From: Adiantum capillus-veneris
Lineage: Eukaryota > Streptophyta > Polypodiopsida > Polypodiales > Pteridaceae
DNA length: 64,000 bases
NCBI GenBank assembly: GCA_014529385.2
Contig: CM043971.1
Coordinates: 27,506,769 to 27,570,768, forward strand
Direction of reading: 5' to 3'
Shown: positions 44,927-55,580 of the stretch, piece by piece
How positions within the stretch are numbered: position 1 is the first letter of the stretch
How the letters are laid out: every line of letters starts with the position of its first letter
Made by a program: the position numbers and the translations under genes
Notes under the pieces: model-generated
What the model was told of the DNA's origin: nothing
What the model saw: the letters and a program-made list of their open reading frames with translations, nothing else
Database searches by the model: none

Positions 44927-46184
44927 ATCACTATGAATGAAGCATTAACCTCAATGTGTGTACAAGGAATGGATAACTTCAAGCACTCCCAACACAAATA
45001 GCATGTAGTAATCTAAACAACAACTCAAGATTTAGCCAAAATCACATCAAACACTCTCACACAAACATAAAAGATCTCTCTTAATTAACATAAGTAAGAG
45101 GAGGGGAGATTACTAGCATAAAACAACTTTCACTCTAGAATGTGCAAAGAATAGAGTGAATGAATGAGCTTTATGGGCTCATGATGAGTGATACAAAGAC
45201 TCAATGAGGCTGAGGGAGACTTGAAATTACAAAGGGGGGGGCCTCTTTATATAGGCAAGAGAGTGATTAGGAGTGAGGTTAAGATCCAAGTGCAATTTGT
45301 ACAAAGAAGCTTGATTAGGGACATTCCACCAATGAAGAAGCTCCTTCCAAGTGATTTGATGCCCAATTTGCAACTAATTGGCTCCATCATCACTTGTGTT
45401 GTCTTCACTCCTTCCTCCATAGCTTGAGTCCAAGAGCTTCCTTATTTTAAAATGTAAAGAATCTACATAAAATCAATGCATATCTAGTAATAATAGAAAG
45501 GGGTTGAATGAAAACTTATGAATTACAACAAGATTAAGCATGATTTGAGAGGTGCTTAGAAGAGGAATTTGTGATGGTTTTATGAGCTTGAGACAGAGGA
45601 GAATATAGGGAAGGGTGAGCACACTAGTGGCTGATTTTTAGAGAAGGACTCAATGTGGAAAAGGAAGGGTGTGTGTGTAAAGGTAGAGGGGGTGGTCTCC
45701 ACCACAGTTGAAAAAACTGGCGTCCACTATTTTTTCCATATCTCCTAGACCGTAGCTGCAAAAATTATAAAACAAATATGGTCAGAATCTCCAGCTCATA
45801 AGCTACAACTTTGATGCAAACAACCTTTCTTGGATCGGAGTGGACGTATTTTTAAAAAATCCAGCAAACTCATGTGTCTGTTTCCTTCATTCACCAAGTC
45901 TTCCACGTGGGTCCCATCTGTTTGAATCATCATATGGCTCCAAAGCCATGATGATATGAGCCACTCATGACCCTTGAATCATGGGTGCATGGCTCCACAA
46001 ACACATCATATCTTTTCTTTTCACATTTACATATTTTCCCTTCTCTTTACCGCTAGGTTCTACCTTTCACCTCATGTGAGCTAGTCAAGGAAAATTTCCC
46101 ATCAAGTCATTTTTTGAATTTTTCCAAGAGGTTTTTCTCACTCTTTCTTTTATTGTAAACCTCTAGAAGCAGGGAAAACCAACA
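44737..46184 (-). repeat. 3' LTR of gypsy element
   Basis: Begins tgatgaagg and ends aaaccaaca. Contains a (GA)n tract at 44855-44924. On the minus strand a G7 tract lies about 40 bases before its edge. Confidence 0.92.
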
Positions 46185-46318
46185 AAATATAGTAACCAAA
46201 AAATTTGTGATAGGCTCGGATCATAGCCCCCCCAAACCTGGCTAGAGGTATTTATGCCTCTAGCCTACTTTCTCTGATCTTGGGCTGATCTTATTCTGAT
46301 GTGATAAGGCTTTAGACG

Positions 46319-47160
46319 CCATTCATTTGTCCTGGTCTTGTGCACTTTACCATCAATGTCTTGAAGTCTGTAAGAGCCATTTTTTAACTTTTTGGTGACC
46401 AAGAACGGGCCTTCCCATCGAAAAAGAAACTTTCCATCCTTACGAGTGTCGAAGCGATTGTCATATCAAAGCACTAGAGATCTCTTGTTGATGTCTTTAG
46501 ATGCTAGCTTTTTGTTGAACTTTTCTCTGCGCTTCTCTGCTTCTTGAGAGTAGTGGTTGATGGCTTCTTCACGATCCAATTGAAGCCTCTCTAGATCCAT
46601 GATCCTTTGATGTACTTTTTCCTTTTGAGAGCCTACCTGGCTACCCAATATTCATAGACTTGTTAACTTCACTCCAATGGGCAAAAGCGCCTCCTTTCCA
46701 TAAACCAAATGAAAGGGTGTGTACCCTAATGCGGTTTTGAAGGAGGTTCTATAGTCCCATAGAGCTCCATTCAGGTGTTTGTCCCAATCTTGGCGCCTAG
46801 CATGTACCTGTTTGGTGAGAATTTTGCAAATGATTCCATTTACCTTTTCCACCAAGCCATTGCACTGAGGGTAGTAAGGAGTAGAGTGTTGATGCTGAAT
46901 ATTTAGCTTCTGCATGAGTTCTCCTACCAAGTCTGCTCTAAACCCTGGTCCTCTATCAGATAGTATTTCAAGAGGGGTGCCAAACCGGCAACATATGTGG
47001 TCAAAGATGAACTGACTCACATCTTTAGCAATAATTCTATTGGTTGGCATAGCCTCAGCCCATCTAGTCATGTAGTCTACTCCCATAATGATGTACTCTT
47101 TACCTGACTGAGTGCGTGGTAGAGGCCCTATGGTTCAATTCCCCACTTCTCAAAGGGCCC
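46319..47160 (-). pseudogene. Gypsy integrase
   Basis: Core at 46652-47086: DYMTRWAEA (first Asp), LEILSDRGPGF (second Asp), PQCNGLVEKVNG (catalytic Glu), and WDYRTSFKTALGYTPFHLVYG at its end. The C-terminal region continues to about 46319 with RFDTRKDGKFLFRWEGPFLV and a GSY-containing block, the GPF/Y module. A stop or frameshift near 46650 separates core and tail. Upstream zinc-finger sequence (47087-47330) is broken. Confidence 0.88.
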
Positions 47161-48808
47161 ATATACCTTTATTGGGTTCTGGGGTTCAGCTATGAGCCAT
47201 CGTGGTTGTGCTTTTTGACATTCATCACATGTTTGACACTAGTATTTGACATCACGATGAAGACTTGGCCAAGTAAACCCAGCTTGGATCTTTTTGTAGG
47301 AGGGCAGCACCAATGACCTCTTCTCCCACACTAGGGTTTACAAAGAATGTTTCTTCCCAACAAGGTTGGGGGATTATAGGGATTGACCCTAACATTTGTT
47401 TTATCTCTCTAAAATGCCCATCACTTTCTTCAGTCCAAACAAGCGTCTCTTAACGAGTCAGCTATTGTAGAGGAAATATCACTTGGGAGAGTAAGTGTAT
47501 GAATCTACTCAAGGTTGAAAGCATGTTAACTTGTCACGCTTTTTCATGTCCTGGACAATGCTAACTAGCACAATTTTGGCATATGCTAACTAGTACAATA
47601 ACTTGAGCTACATCTTTAAGATCTATGACATATGATATATCAGTAGAAAGCACTTGAAACAAGGAATCCAAATGTACAACCTCCGAAAAAAATTGATATT
47701 ATTTGCAAAAATTTACCGGACGCCCAACTTTTCGAAGATGTGCTAACTTGAAACTGCTAACTAGCACAAAAAGCGCGACAGGTTAACATGCTTTCACCCT
47801 CAAATATCTTAGCTTTTGCAAGAGAGAGATTAATTGTTTAATGGAAGTTGGAGAAGGTAGATTTAGAAATGTTTCTATCTTTTCACGATCTACCACGATT
47901 CCATCAATGGACACTACATGCCCCAATAGTGTAACCTTGCTTTCCCCAATGTGACATTTGTCCTTGTTTAGTTGTCCACCCAGCTTAGCTAAATGAGTAA
48001 ATCCTTCATCAATCTTGCTGAGATGCATACTTTTGGAGCTGTAAATACAAAAGTAATCTATGAAAACCCTTATGGACTTACCAAAGTAAGGTTGGAAGAC
48101 CATATTCATGAATCGTTGAAAGGTGGCTGGAGCGTTGGTGAGACCAAAAGGCATGACTCAAAATGCAAAATAGCCCCATGGTGTGACGAAAGTAGTCTTT
48201 TTCTAGTCCTCCTCTGCAATGCGTATTTGAAAGTAGCTAGAGTAGCCATCACACACTGTGTATCGCTCGTGGCCTACTACTTCATTTAGAATCTCATCTT
48301 GAAATGGGAGAGGGAAGTGTTCTCTCTTTGTTGCAGCATTTAGTGGCTTGTAATCCACACACACTCGCCATTTACCATTCTTCTTTGGCCTCACCACTAT
48401 TGGGGAGACCCATTCGGAATCTTCTACAGGGTATATGAATCCTACTTCTAAGAGTCTCTTCACCTCGGACAATAGTGCATTTTGTTGCACAACTCCTAAT
48501 CTTCTTAGTTTTTGTACTACTGGCTTGCTCCCTTCTTTTAGATGGATATGATGCTTCACTGCAGTGACACCTGTAATGTGAGTGTAATCAGAAATAAACA
48601 ATGATGCATGCTTCTTGAGAATATTTACATAACCCTCCCTTTCTTCTTCCTTTATATCCTTGGATAACATCTTCTCTAGGCTGGCATCCCACACATTCTC
48701 CATTTGGATCCTTGGGTTGTCTTCTGATGAGGTAGTTTCCTTTATGGTGACGCCCATGACTTTGAGAGTGCTATCACTCTCTTCACTTGAAGTCTCTTCC
48801 TCGTCCAT
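47160..48808 (-). pseudogene. Gypsy reverse transcriptase and RNase H start
   Basis: RT part 1 at 48203-48808 includes HHIHLKEGSKPV, GFIYPVEDSEWVSPIV, KKNGKWRVCVDYKPLNAAT and VCDGYSSYFQI. RT part 2 at 47783-48154 starts PFGLTNAPATFQRFMN and carries RVFIDYFCIYS, where the second catalytic Asp of the DD pair is Tyr, so the enzyme would be dead. Connection and RNase H-like sequence (about 47160-47505) has stops. The MITE at 47513-47798 sits between the two. Confidence 0.88.
47513..47798. mobile_element. MITE, 286 bp, TSD ctcaa
   Basis: Inserted in the gypsy RT/RNase H. Its ends are inverted repeats of about 28 bp: left ggttgaaagcatgttaactt, right gcgacaggttaacatgcttt + cacc. It is flanked by the perfect 5-bp duplication ctcaa (47508-47512, 47799-47803), and removing it rejoins the pol reading frame. 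Subterminal copies of tgctaactagcacaa occur near both ends. There is no coding capacity. Confidence 0.9.
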
Positions 48809-48852
48809 GGATGAGAAGCATCCACTTGAGCTCCACTCATCAGCTGATGTCT

Positions 48853-49323
48853 CTAGTTCAAGGTTCCATTATTCAAGTTATAAACCACCTTCCAACTATG
48901 GCCACCCACACGAGGCCTCAACTCCAAGTCTCCTATTGCCCAATCTTGCCTAGCCCCTATACCCATGAGCCAAGGTCGTCCTAAAATAAGGGGGTATCCT
49001 TCTCCCTTCACTAGCATCACATAAGCATCAACCTCTATAGTGATTCCAAAAACAGAAACTCTCAAAGCTTTCACTACACCCACACAAGTGACAGAGACAT
49101 TATTGGCCATTTTTGCCCTAAAGTTTGATGATTTCATTACCTCTAAACCCAATTGATGCATTAGCTTTTCTGTCATGACACAAACCTCTGCTCCACTGTC
49201 AATGTAAGTTTTTGGAATCCGTTGTCCCTTGATTTGAGCCTCCACCAAAGGCACTATATCCTTGAGACCATAGGCTTTGATTACACTTACTAGCTTACTT
49301 CTCTTTGCCCTCGTGCTCACCAT
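48853..49323 (-). CDS. Gypsy aspartic protease
   Basis: Open frame of 156 codons with the catalytic triad in TYIDSGAEVCVM and the flap/hydrophobic partner LILGRPWLMGIGA, the standard retropepsin-like arrangement that matures Gag-Pol. It is separated from RT by a short broken stretch and from the gag linker (49390-49617, Lys/Glu/Ser-rich) by a stop. Confidence 0.85.
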   Translation of the reverse strand: MVSTRAKRSKLVSVIKAYGLKDIVPLVEAQIKGQRIPKTYIDSGAEVCVMTEKLMHQLGLEVMKSSNFRAKMANNVSVTCVGVVKALRVSVFGITIEVDAYVMLVKGEGYPLILGRPWLMGIGARQDWAIGDLELRPRVGGHSWKVVYNLNNGTLN

Positions 49324-49638
49324 TTTTGACCACTGTCGTCGCAGCTTTGGGGAGATATGAAGTAGTTGTGGCCAAGTAATCTTTGGTCCTTAAGAACTCA
49401 CATCAGCTGTCAAGTCATAAGGTTGTGTCCGAGATCCCATAGGGAAATCACAGATGTCAATTTGAGACCTAATACGGGTCTTTCTCTTCTTGGCTTCATC
49501 TTTAGTTGCCCGAGATGTACTTGCTTCATTGCTTGCATCCTTGCTTGTTTCTTTACTTGCTTCATCTTGGACACACACACGCTTGATAGGCATTGTAGCC
49601 ACTTCATCTATCTTCATCTTCCCTTTAGCTATTTCTTC

Positions 49639-50103
49639 CTAGTTGCTTCTGCCCTCGAGGACCTCCTCCATCCTTATGATGCTCACATTTGGTTGAGTAG
49701 CAGGGGCTTGAGCTTGAGCACGAGGTGGCTGCAAAATTTGAGGTTGCCGTTGCTCTTGTGCTTGAGCTCTAGCATGGGGAGGACTTACTTGTTGTCGAGG
49801 ACCTCTGACAGGGTAGTCATATCGTCTGGGATGAGGGCAATTATACATGTCGTGGCCATTTTCCCCACAATTGTAAAACAACATTTCCCTTGCTTGACGT
49901 CGCATTGGTGGCCGATTCCCACCATTCCTCTCAATAGGACTTCTTGCACCCTGCACAAGATTTACTCTCAAACCCTCTAGCTGGTTTGTGAGATTGTTTA
50001 TTTGTTGGAGCATATCTTCTTGTTGACCTCTATTGAGGTCTGGTGCATTAGGCACATTTGGAGGTACGTGAGAAGCTTCCATAGTTGTGATATTGCCTCC
50101 CAA
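49639..50103 (-). CDS. Gypsy gag C terminus with damaged zinc knuckle
   Basis: Residues 1-60 include a short coiled segment (MLQQINNLTNQLEGL). The knuckle reads FYNCGENGHDMYNC, lacking the first Cys of CX2CX4HX4C. A Gln/Ala/Pro-rich tail follows (ARAQAQEQRQPQ…APATQP). It continues gag from 50140-50691 after a stop. Confidence 0.8.
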   Translation of the reverse strand: MGGNITTMEASHVPPNVPNAPDLNRGQQEDMLQQINNLTNQLEGLRVNLVQGARSPIERNGGNRPPMRRQAREMLFYNCGENGHDMYNCPHPRRYDYPVRGPRQQVSPPHARAQAQEQRQPQILQPPRAQAQAPATQPNVSIIRMEEVLEGRSN

Positions 50104-50139
50104 AGCTAGCTGGACAGCTTGGGCTTGATAGAGAATCTT

Positions 50140-50691
50140 TCAATTCTTTTCCCTAGCAACTCTTAAGGCATCTTCAAAAGTATTTGGAAATTTTCTCTTT
50201 ACCTTTTCCCTTAGCAAGGGGTACAAACCTGAGATAAATCGATCCTTTTGGAGGCAATTGGGAGCTCGCTCACTAGGGTTTAGTGAGTCTGACCATTGCC
50301 CCCAAAGTTTCAGAAAACCTTCCTCATAAGATGCATAACCATGAGGGTCAACTTGATGAAGGGCCAAAAGCCGTTGCCATAGTTCTTCTGCCGAATTCGC
50401 TCGTTGAAATCTTCGTAGGAAAGCCGCCTTCAATCCCTCCCATTTAGCTCTTTGGGTTGGATCTAGAGCATGGAACCATACCCTAGCTTCTTCTTTGAGC
50501 ACCCAAGGAAAAGCTCTCAATTTCAATGCTTCGTCATCCTTCCCAGAGACAAGAAAAACCATCTCCAAGTTATCCAAAAAATCCCCAGCATTTTCCCCAC
50601 TACGCCCAAAAAAATTAGGGAAAGCCATGATAGGATGGGTTGCCTTCCTCTCAATACAGCACAAAGATGAAAACATCTGGGCCCAAATCAT
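50140..50691 (-). CDS. Gypsy gag capsid region
   Basis: Matches the retrotransposon gag family: FPNFFGRSGENAGDFLDNLE, KLRAFPWVLKEEARVWFHAL, WEGLKAAFLRRFQ and LPLLREKVKRKFP-like segments, about 183 residues. The natural start is probably upstream; the reading frame begins in sequence that does not look like protein. Confidence 0.88.
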   Translation of the reverse strand: MIWAQMFSSLCCIERKATHPIMAFPNFFGRSGENAGDFLDNLEMVFLVSGKDDEALKLRAFPWVLKEEARVWFHALDPTQRAKWEGLKAAFLRRFQRANSAEELWQRLLALHQVDPHGYASYEEGFLKLWGQWSDSLNPSERAPNCLQKDRFISGLYPLLREKVKRKFPNTFEDALRVAREKN

Positions 50692-51115
50692 ATCTTATTA
50701 AGGGTAGAATAAATGGATTGATAGATGCATTAATCTCAGCTAAACGACGAGGGCCTAGTAAGTTCCTTATGATGTTTTGGAACCTAAGCTTTGTGCTAGC
50801 TATTATATGCATAGTTTGTCTAGCAAGAGGTTGGATAGGTCCATATAAATCCCTATGATTCATGGAGTGTGCTTAAAGCAAGATGAAAATGTGAACATCA
50901 AAAGATACATTATACTCCAAGATAGGAAATATTATAGGGTCAGGGGACAACAATATCTCTCTCAACCTCTCAGCTCCAAAATAGAAGACCAATCTTTGTT
51001 GGAAAAAAATCTTTCTATCAATGCGCACATTCTCTCTAATATTCTGAATTGATTGAAAGTTGTAGGAAATGGGATTATTCATTTGTGCATTAACTACAAA
51101 CTTCCATGAAGCACT

Positions 51116-51619
51116 TCATTGAAGTTCAGCTCTCTTGGATCCCATCATTTGAGAGATGCGAAGAATTCGCTCACCAGTGATTAGCCTAGCTTTGGTGTGA
51201 CCATCTTCAGCTTTGTAGAGTTCATAGGGTTCAATGGCTATCTTCTCAACCACCTTGAGCCTTCTTGCTAGTAGTAGTTGGAGTGCATCACCATATGTAG
51301 CCTCTTGCCAATACCGCACACCATTGATGTGTAGCTCCCCCTCCAAAAACTTGTTAATACCCGAGTTTGAGAGTGCTTTCACCACCTGAAGTCGAGGCGT
51401 CAAAGGAAGTGTCTTCACACAAGCCACGAAGCACTCAACACAATGCTTTGACCTAGGGACTTGATGACTACAAGATTTTCCTCTAAGCAAAGAAGGGTGT
51501 ATGTAGTTAACTCTCTTTACCCGCATACGTGCCGTTTGTCGATAAAGACACTTCTTCTCTCGAGCTTCTTGGGAAGACCATAGTGGAAGTCTTGGCAAAT
51601 TTGATGGACCTTCCTTCAT
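51116..51619 (-). CDS. Uncharacterised ORF between 5' LTR and gag
   Basis: 167 codons open directly downstream of the 5' LTR and leader, in the same direction as gag. It is basic and Arg/Lys-rich at the start, with CLYRQTARMRVKRVNYIHPS, CVECFVACVKTLPL and ELHINGVRYWQEATYGDALQ. No family is recognised. Some gypsy lineages (Ogre/Tat) carry an extra ORF in this position; I cannot show homology. It may be host-derived. Confidence 0.5.
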   Translation of the reverse strand: MKEGPSNLPRLPLWSSQEAREKKCLYRQTARMRVKRVNYIHPSLLRGKSCSHQVPRSKHCVECFVACVKTLPLTPRLQVVKALSNSGINKFLEGELHINGVRYWQEATYGDALQLLLARRLKVVEKIAIEPYELYKAEDGHTKARLITGERILRISQMMGSKRAELQ

Positions 51620-51669
51620 AGGATTGGTAGAGCGCTGCTTGAGAACTCCTCTGTGGGGGCACCAATTTA

Positions 51670-51827
51670 TGATGAAGGAAAATTGAAATGGCGGCCTCTA
51701 CACCAAAACAAACTCCATTGCGCCACAAGGGAAATGAGATGAGGGCACCACCTAGTCTTGGAAGCGTGGACTAGGACCGCTACGCAAAGACGGACACACA
51801 CACACACACACACACACATAGAGAGAC

Positions 51828-51895
<68 letters not shown>

Positions 51896-53150
51896 CTATG
51901 AATGAAGCATTAACCTCAATGTGTGTACAAGGAATGGATAACTTCAAGCACTCCCAACACAAATAGCATGTAGAGTACTAAACAACAACTCAAGATTTAG
52001 CCAAAATCATATCAAACACTCTCACACACACATAAAAGATCTCTCTTAATCAACATAAGTAAGAAGAGGGGAGATTACTAGCATAAAACAATTTGCACTC
52101 TAGAATGTGCAAAGAATAGAGTGAATGAATGAGATTTATGGGCTCATGATGAGTGATACAAAGACTCAATGAGGCTGAGGGAAATTTGAAATATCAAAGG
52201 GGGGGGGCTCTTTATATAGGCAAGAGAAAGATTAGGAGTGAGGTTAAGATCCAAGTGCAATTTGTACAAAAGAAGCTTGATTAGGGACATTCCACCAATG
52301 AAGAAGCTCCTTCCAAGTGATTTGATGCCCAATTTGCAACTAATTGGCTCCATCATCACTTGTGTTGTCTTCACTCCTTCCTCCATAGCTTGAGTCCAAG
52401 AGCTTCCTTATTTTAAAATGTAAAGAATCTACATAAAATCAATGCATATCTAGTAATAATAGAAAGGGGTTGAATGAAAACTTATGAATTACAACAAGAT
52501 TAAGCATGATTTGAGAGGTGCTTAGAAGAGGAATTTGTGATGGTTTTATGAGCTTGAGACAGAGGAGAATATAGGGAAGGGTGAGCACACTAGTGGCTGA
52601 TTTTTAGAGAAGGACTCAATGTGGAAAAGGAAGGGTGTGTGTGTAAAGGTAGAGGGGGTGGTCTCCACCACAGTTGAAAAAACTGGCGTCCACTATTTTT
52701 TCCATATCTCCTAGACCGTAGCTGCAAAAATTATAAAACAAATATGGTCAGAATCTCCAGCTCATAAGCTACAACTTTGATGCAAACAACCTTTCTTGGA
52801 TCGGAGTGGACGTATTTTTAAAAAATCCAGCAAACTCATGTGTCTGTTTCCTTCATTCACCAAGTCTTCCACGTGGGTCCCATCTGTTTGAATCATCATA
52901 TGGCTCCAAAGCCATGATGATATGAGCCACTCATGACCCTTGAATCATGGGTGCATGGCTCCACAAACACATCATATCTTTTCTTTTCACATTTACATAT
53001 TTTCCCTTCCCTTTACCGATAGGTTCTACCTTTCACCTCCTGTGAACTAGTCAAGGAAAAATTCCCATCAAGTCATTTTTTGAATTTTTCCAAGAGGTTG
53101 TTCTCACTCTTTCTTTTATTGTAAACCTCTAGAAGCAGGGAAAACCAACA
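51670..53150 (-). repeat. 5' LTR of gypsy element
   Basis: Same ends as the 3' LTR. Contains (CA)n 51793-51818 and (GA)n 51832-51889, which explain most of the length difference. Adjacent on the minus strand is ttggtgcccccacagagg, a candidate primer-binding site. Confidence 0.92.
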
Positions 53151-53632
53151 AAATTGTGAGTTCCCTGCCCCTTTTTGAGAGGAGCGGAGTACCTTTGATA
53201 GGTCTCCAATCCTGAAAAAGAAAAACCAAGGGACATTGCCTTAGCTACTACATAGCCACGGGCATGAACCGTTAGTGAAGGATTGGTCCTATCTCGCTAT
53301 GGCGGTTTCTAAAATCGTTGCTTGTGATGTTTTCCAGAGTCCTGAAGTGCCATGCCATACACTCATACACTCATATTGTAGTTGCTACTCTTCTGTTCAC
53401 ACACCCTAAATGCATGCTAATTATCTAGAAACTTCATAGCGAGAACTGTAAGCCTATTCCATACGGCTTTTGTGATTAAATATTCATAGTCATAGCACTG
53501 ATTTACACTCAGTCTTGCAGTTGCACTTGCATCCAAGACATCGATTGTGCTTCTCTCTAAACCATCAACACAACTGAGCTAGCTTAAGAAAACTTATCTG
53601 TCATGTCTATGCTCTCCATAGCTTTGATACCA
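53151..53632. other. Unassigned sequence between gypsy and D LTR
   Basis: Would be the beginning of a D-family interior by position, since a primer-binding-site complement (gctttgatacca) ends at 53632. It shows no convincing similarity to the other D interior and no gene. Confidence 0.4.
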
Positions 53633-53787
53633 TGTTGAATCGGAGGGAGAGAGCGCATGTAGACGAGAGGAGAGAGAGACGACACCAACATGTACAAGCC
53701 CCAAAGTGTGTCCAATGACTACATGAGATGAGTTTATATAGAGGGGAACAGGGTGCTATATATAGAGATACTATATATAGCTCAACA
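53633..53787 (-). repeat. LTR of family D, complete (155 bp)
   Basis: tgttgaatcggagg…tatagctcaaca with the primer-binding site complement on its left, hence a 5' LTR of a minus-strand element. Contains TATA-rich U3 sequence. Reference for the truncated D LTRs at 25512 and 28261. Confidence 0.82.
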
Positions 53788-53852
53788 CCGTGGTCGTGGG
53801 GATGGTGGTGGTAGTGGTTTTCGACAGGAAGTACACCGTCCTGCTTAGGTGA

Positions 53853-54266
53853 TCACATGAAGATCTTCAAGCGCTGCAGCTGCAGCCGTGGTGTATCGAG
53901 GAGAGGCAGGAACCAGGCCCTGGTGGCGGGATCAGGCGGAAGGCTGTCATCCATATTGGCCTGCTTGCAACCGGAAAGAATATAGCTCAATTTACCGACG
54001 TAGGGTAGGCGTGGATCTGCACTCCCAAATTAATGTCAAGCAAGCAAGGAATTAGACATAGTACGTCGCGTTATCAAATAAATAAATATTGCAACAACGT
54101 TAATAGTTTGGCAACCATAAATTAAAAACAGTATCATTAAGGGAGGAAGACGATAAAACGCACCTCGCCGCAGCGGCCACAGCTGCTGCGTCTGGGCTCG
54201 GAGCACCGCCACCATCATCACAATAACCATCTTATTCATGCCAAGACTCTTCCTCCACTGATCCAT
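53853..54266 (-). CDS. Candidate small two-exon gene, 88 residues, hydrophobic N terminus
   Basis: Proposed exon 1 is 54164-54266 (ATG 54264-54266) ending cgag|gtgcgt. A 147-bp AT-rich intron 54017-54163 ends ttgggagtgcag, and exon 2 is 54016-53853 with TGA. The joined frame is open for 88 codons: MDQWRKSLGMNKMVIVMMVA… with a signal-peptide-like hydrophobic stretch, then a Pro/Leu-rich C terminus (…PATRAWFLPLLDTPRLQLQ…). A TATA-like gcatataaagg lies about 70 bases upstream of the ATG. The start, donor and TATA are seen; the splice and function are inferred. No family is recognised. A deleted copy lies at 3475-3543. Confidence 0.45.
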
Positions 54267-54327
54267 GATTAGTTATGCGCCTGAATTTTTGTCCTCGGCT
54301 ACTGACTGAATAAAATGCCATAAAAAG

Positions 54328-54342
54328 TGGCCTTTATATGCA
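54328..54342 (-). promoter_or_regulatory. TATA-like element of the small gene
   Basis: The minus strand reads gcatataaagg, conserved (as gcatataaatgcc) in the duplicate copy near 3610-3622. Confidence 0.45.
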
Positions 54343-54946
54343 TACTTTCGTGCGCCACCCTACCAATTCCCGACTTGCGTTCCAAAAATAAATCAAGTTT
54401 TTTTCCAAAATCTTGGCAAACCTACACGAAGAATATTTTGTAGGGTTTTCTCACCTTCGAGCTAGCTTTCTTATATAGTGGTTGATTGTCACCATTACTA
54501 ACTAACAATAGCAATGATGCCATATGCTTGCTCCGTTGTTATGCCTTCATTTTCCTTCTTGCTATGTGTGTATATTGTGGAAAATTTTTATACCAACTCT
54601 ATATAGGTATGTTCTCGACGTTCCTTTGTTGTGTGAATGACTTGAGGGTACTGCTTAGTTTCGAGCGCATTGCAATGTATGATCATGGTGATGCAATGAA
54701 CTCAAAGCTACTAGCCTAGTATAAGCGGTACAAGTTGCAATAGCATCCATGACGCAAAGACTCACATCTCTTTTCACCTTGCAATTGATTTCACCATGCA
54801 TGGAAAATGAGATTATACAAGGAAAATGAACAATAACAAATACGATCGTCAACATAACAAAAGAAAATGGAGACACAATAAGAAAAATAAATGTTTCTCT
54901 GGTACTTTAAACAAGAAGGTGCTTGGGGCTATGGTCTCCTTGTAAT

Positions 54947-55142
54947 TATTGGAGCTATGTGTAGAGATCACCCTCATACTATATATAGGTTGAGGTCGCC
55001 ACTATATATGTACACTCATTGCGTAGAGTATGCACACTTTGGGGCTTGCAGATGGTGGTGTGATCTCGTGTCTCGTCTCCCTTTCCTCTCAGCTTCTCTC
55101 TTATCTTTGCTCGTTGAGCTGCTCTCTCCCTCCAGTTAACCA
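54947..55142 (+). repeat. LTR of family I, copy 2, with primer-binding site
   Basis: Same as 13108-13309. It is followed by tggtatcagagc at 55143, a perfect copia-type primer-binding site. Sequence after it has no gag. Confidence 0.78.
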
Positions 55143-55580
55143 TGGTATCAGAGCATACAACCGATTGCGCTGGTTTGAAGATACACATTGTTGCCCAAAA
55201 TATATAATAAAAATGGACTATGAACATTGAGAATATCTGAGTTTAGAAACTATAGTGAGCATTTTTTTGAGAATACTTTGAGAAAATAGAGGTGAAGTTT
55301 ATTAGAGGTAGCAACATAGCCATTATACTTAATTAACCTGTCATGAACAATACTTGCAAGAGAGAGAATTAGAGAGCTTCATCATAGTTGAGGACCGGAT
55401 TTATATGGACTTGGATGGTGCAATGAAGATAGAGAGCTTCATGCGCCACAATTACGCCCATAACTTAGCTAAATGAAAGAATTAACTTCTCCATGGTCTT
55501 GGCCTCAAGACCTCAAACACCTTCAAAGGTGAAGAGAGCTAGCACGGATTGAGGGTAGGGAAGAGCAAGAATAAGTTACC

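Larger units (their letters stand above)
44737..53150 (-). mobile_element. Ty3/gypsy retrotransposon (8.4 kb)
   Basis: LTRs 44737-46184 (1448 bp) and 51670-53150 (1481 bp), minus strand TGTTGGTTTTCCC…TTCATCA. From right to left: upstream ORF, gag, knuckle, protease, RT, RNase H, integrase. This pol order (RT before integrase) defines gypsy. No chromodomain is evident after integrase. The LTRs differ mainly in microsatellite length; in about 760 bp that I compared there were six substitutions. Flanks aacgt and aaatt do not form a target duplication. It disrupts or abuts the TNP2 gene on its left. Confidence 0.9.
53788..55580. repeat. Segmental duplication, copy 2 (uninterrupted)
   Basis: Corresponds to 3426-3665 plus 12555-13845. 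It supplies the empty site of the 8.9-kb insertion at 54388/54389 and contains the fuller copy of the small gene and the family I LTR. Confidence 0.85.

Noticed and set aside
51507-51728. Minus-strand frame overlapping the gypsy 5' LTR edge
   Set aside because: It crosses the LTR boundary and primer-binding site, so it is unlikely to be translated as such.
44732-53155. Target-site duplication for the gypsy element
   Set aside because: Flanks aacgt and aaatt match at only three of five positions. I also could not find TNP2 continuing on the right side.
53151-53400. Continuation of TNP2 to the right of the gypsy element (a short RDIA-like match)
   Set aside because: Only four residues agree, with stops around them. 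Not sufficient.
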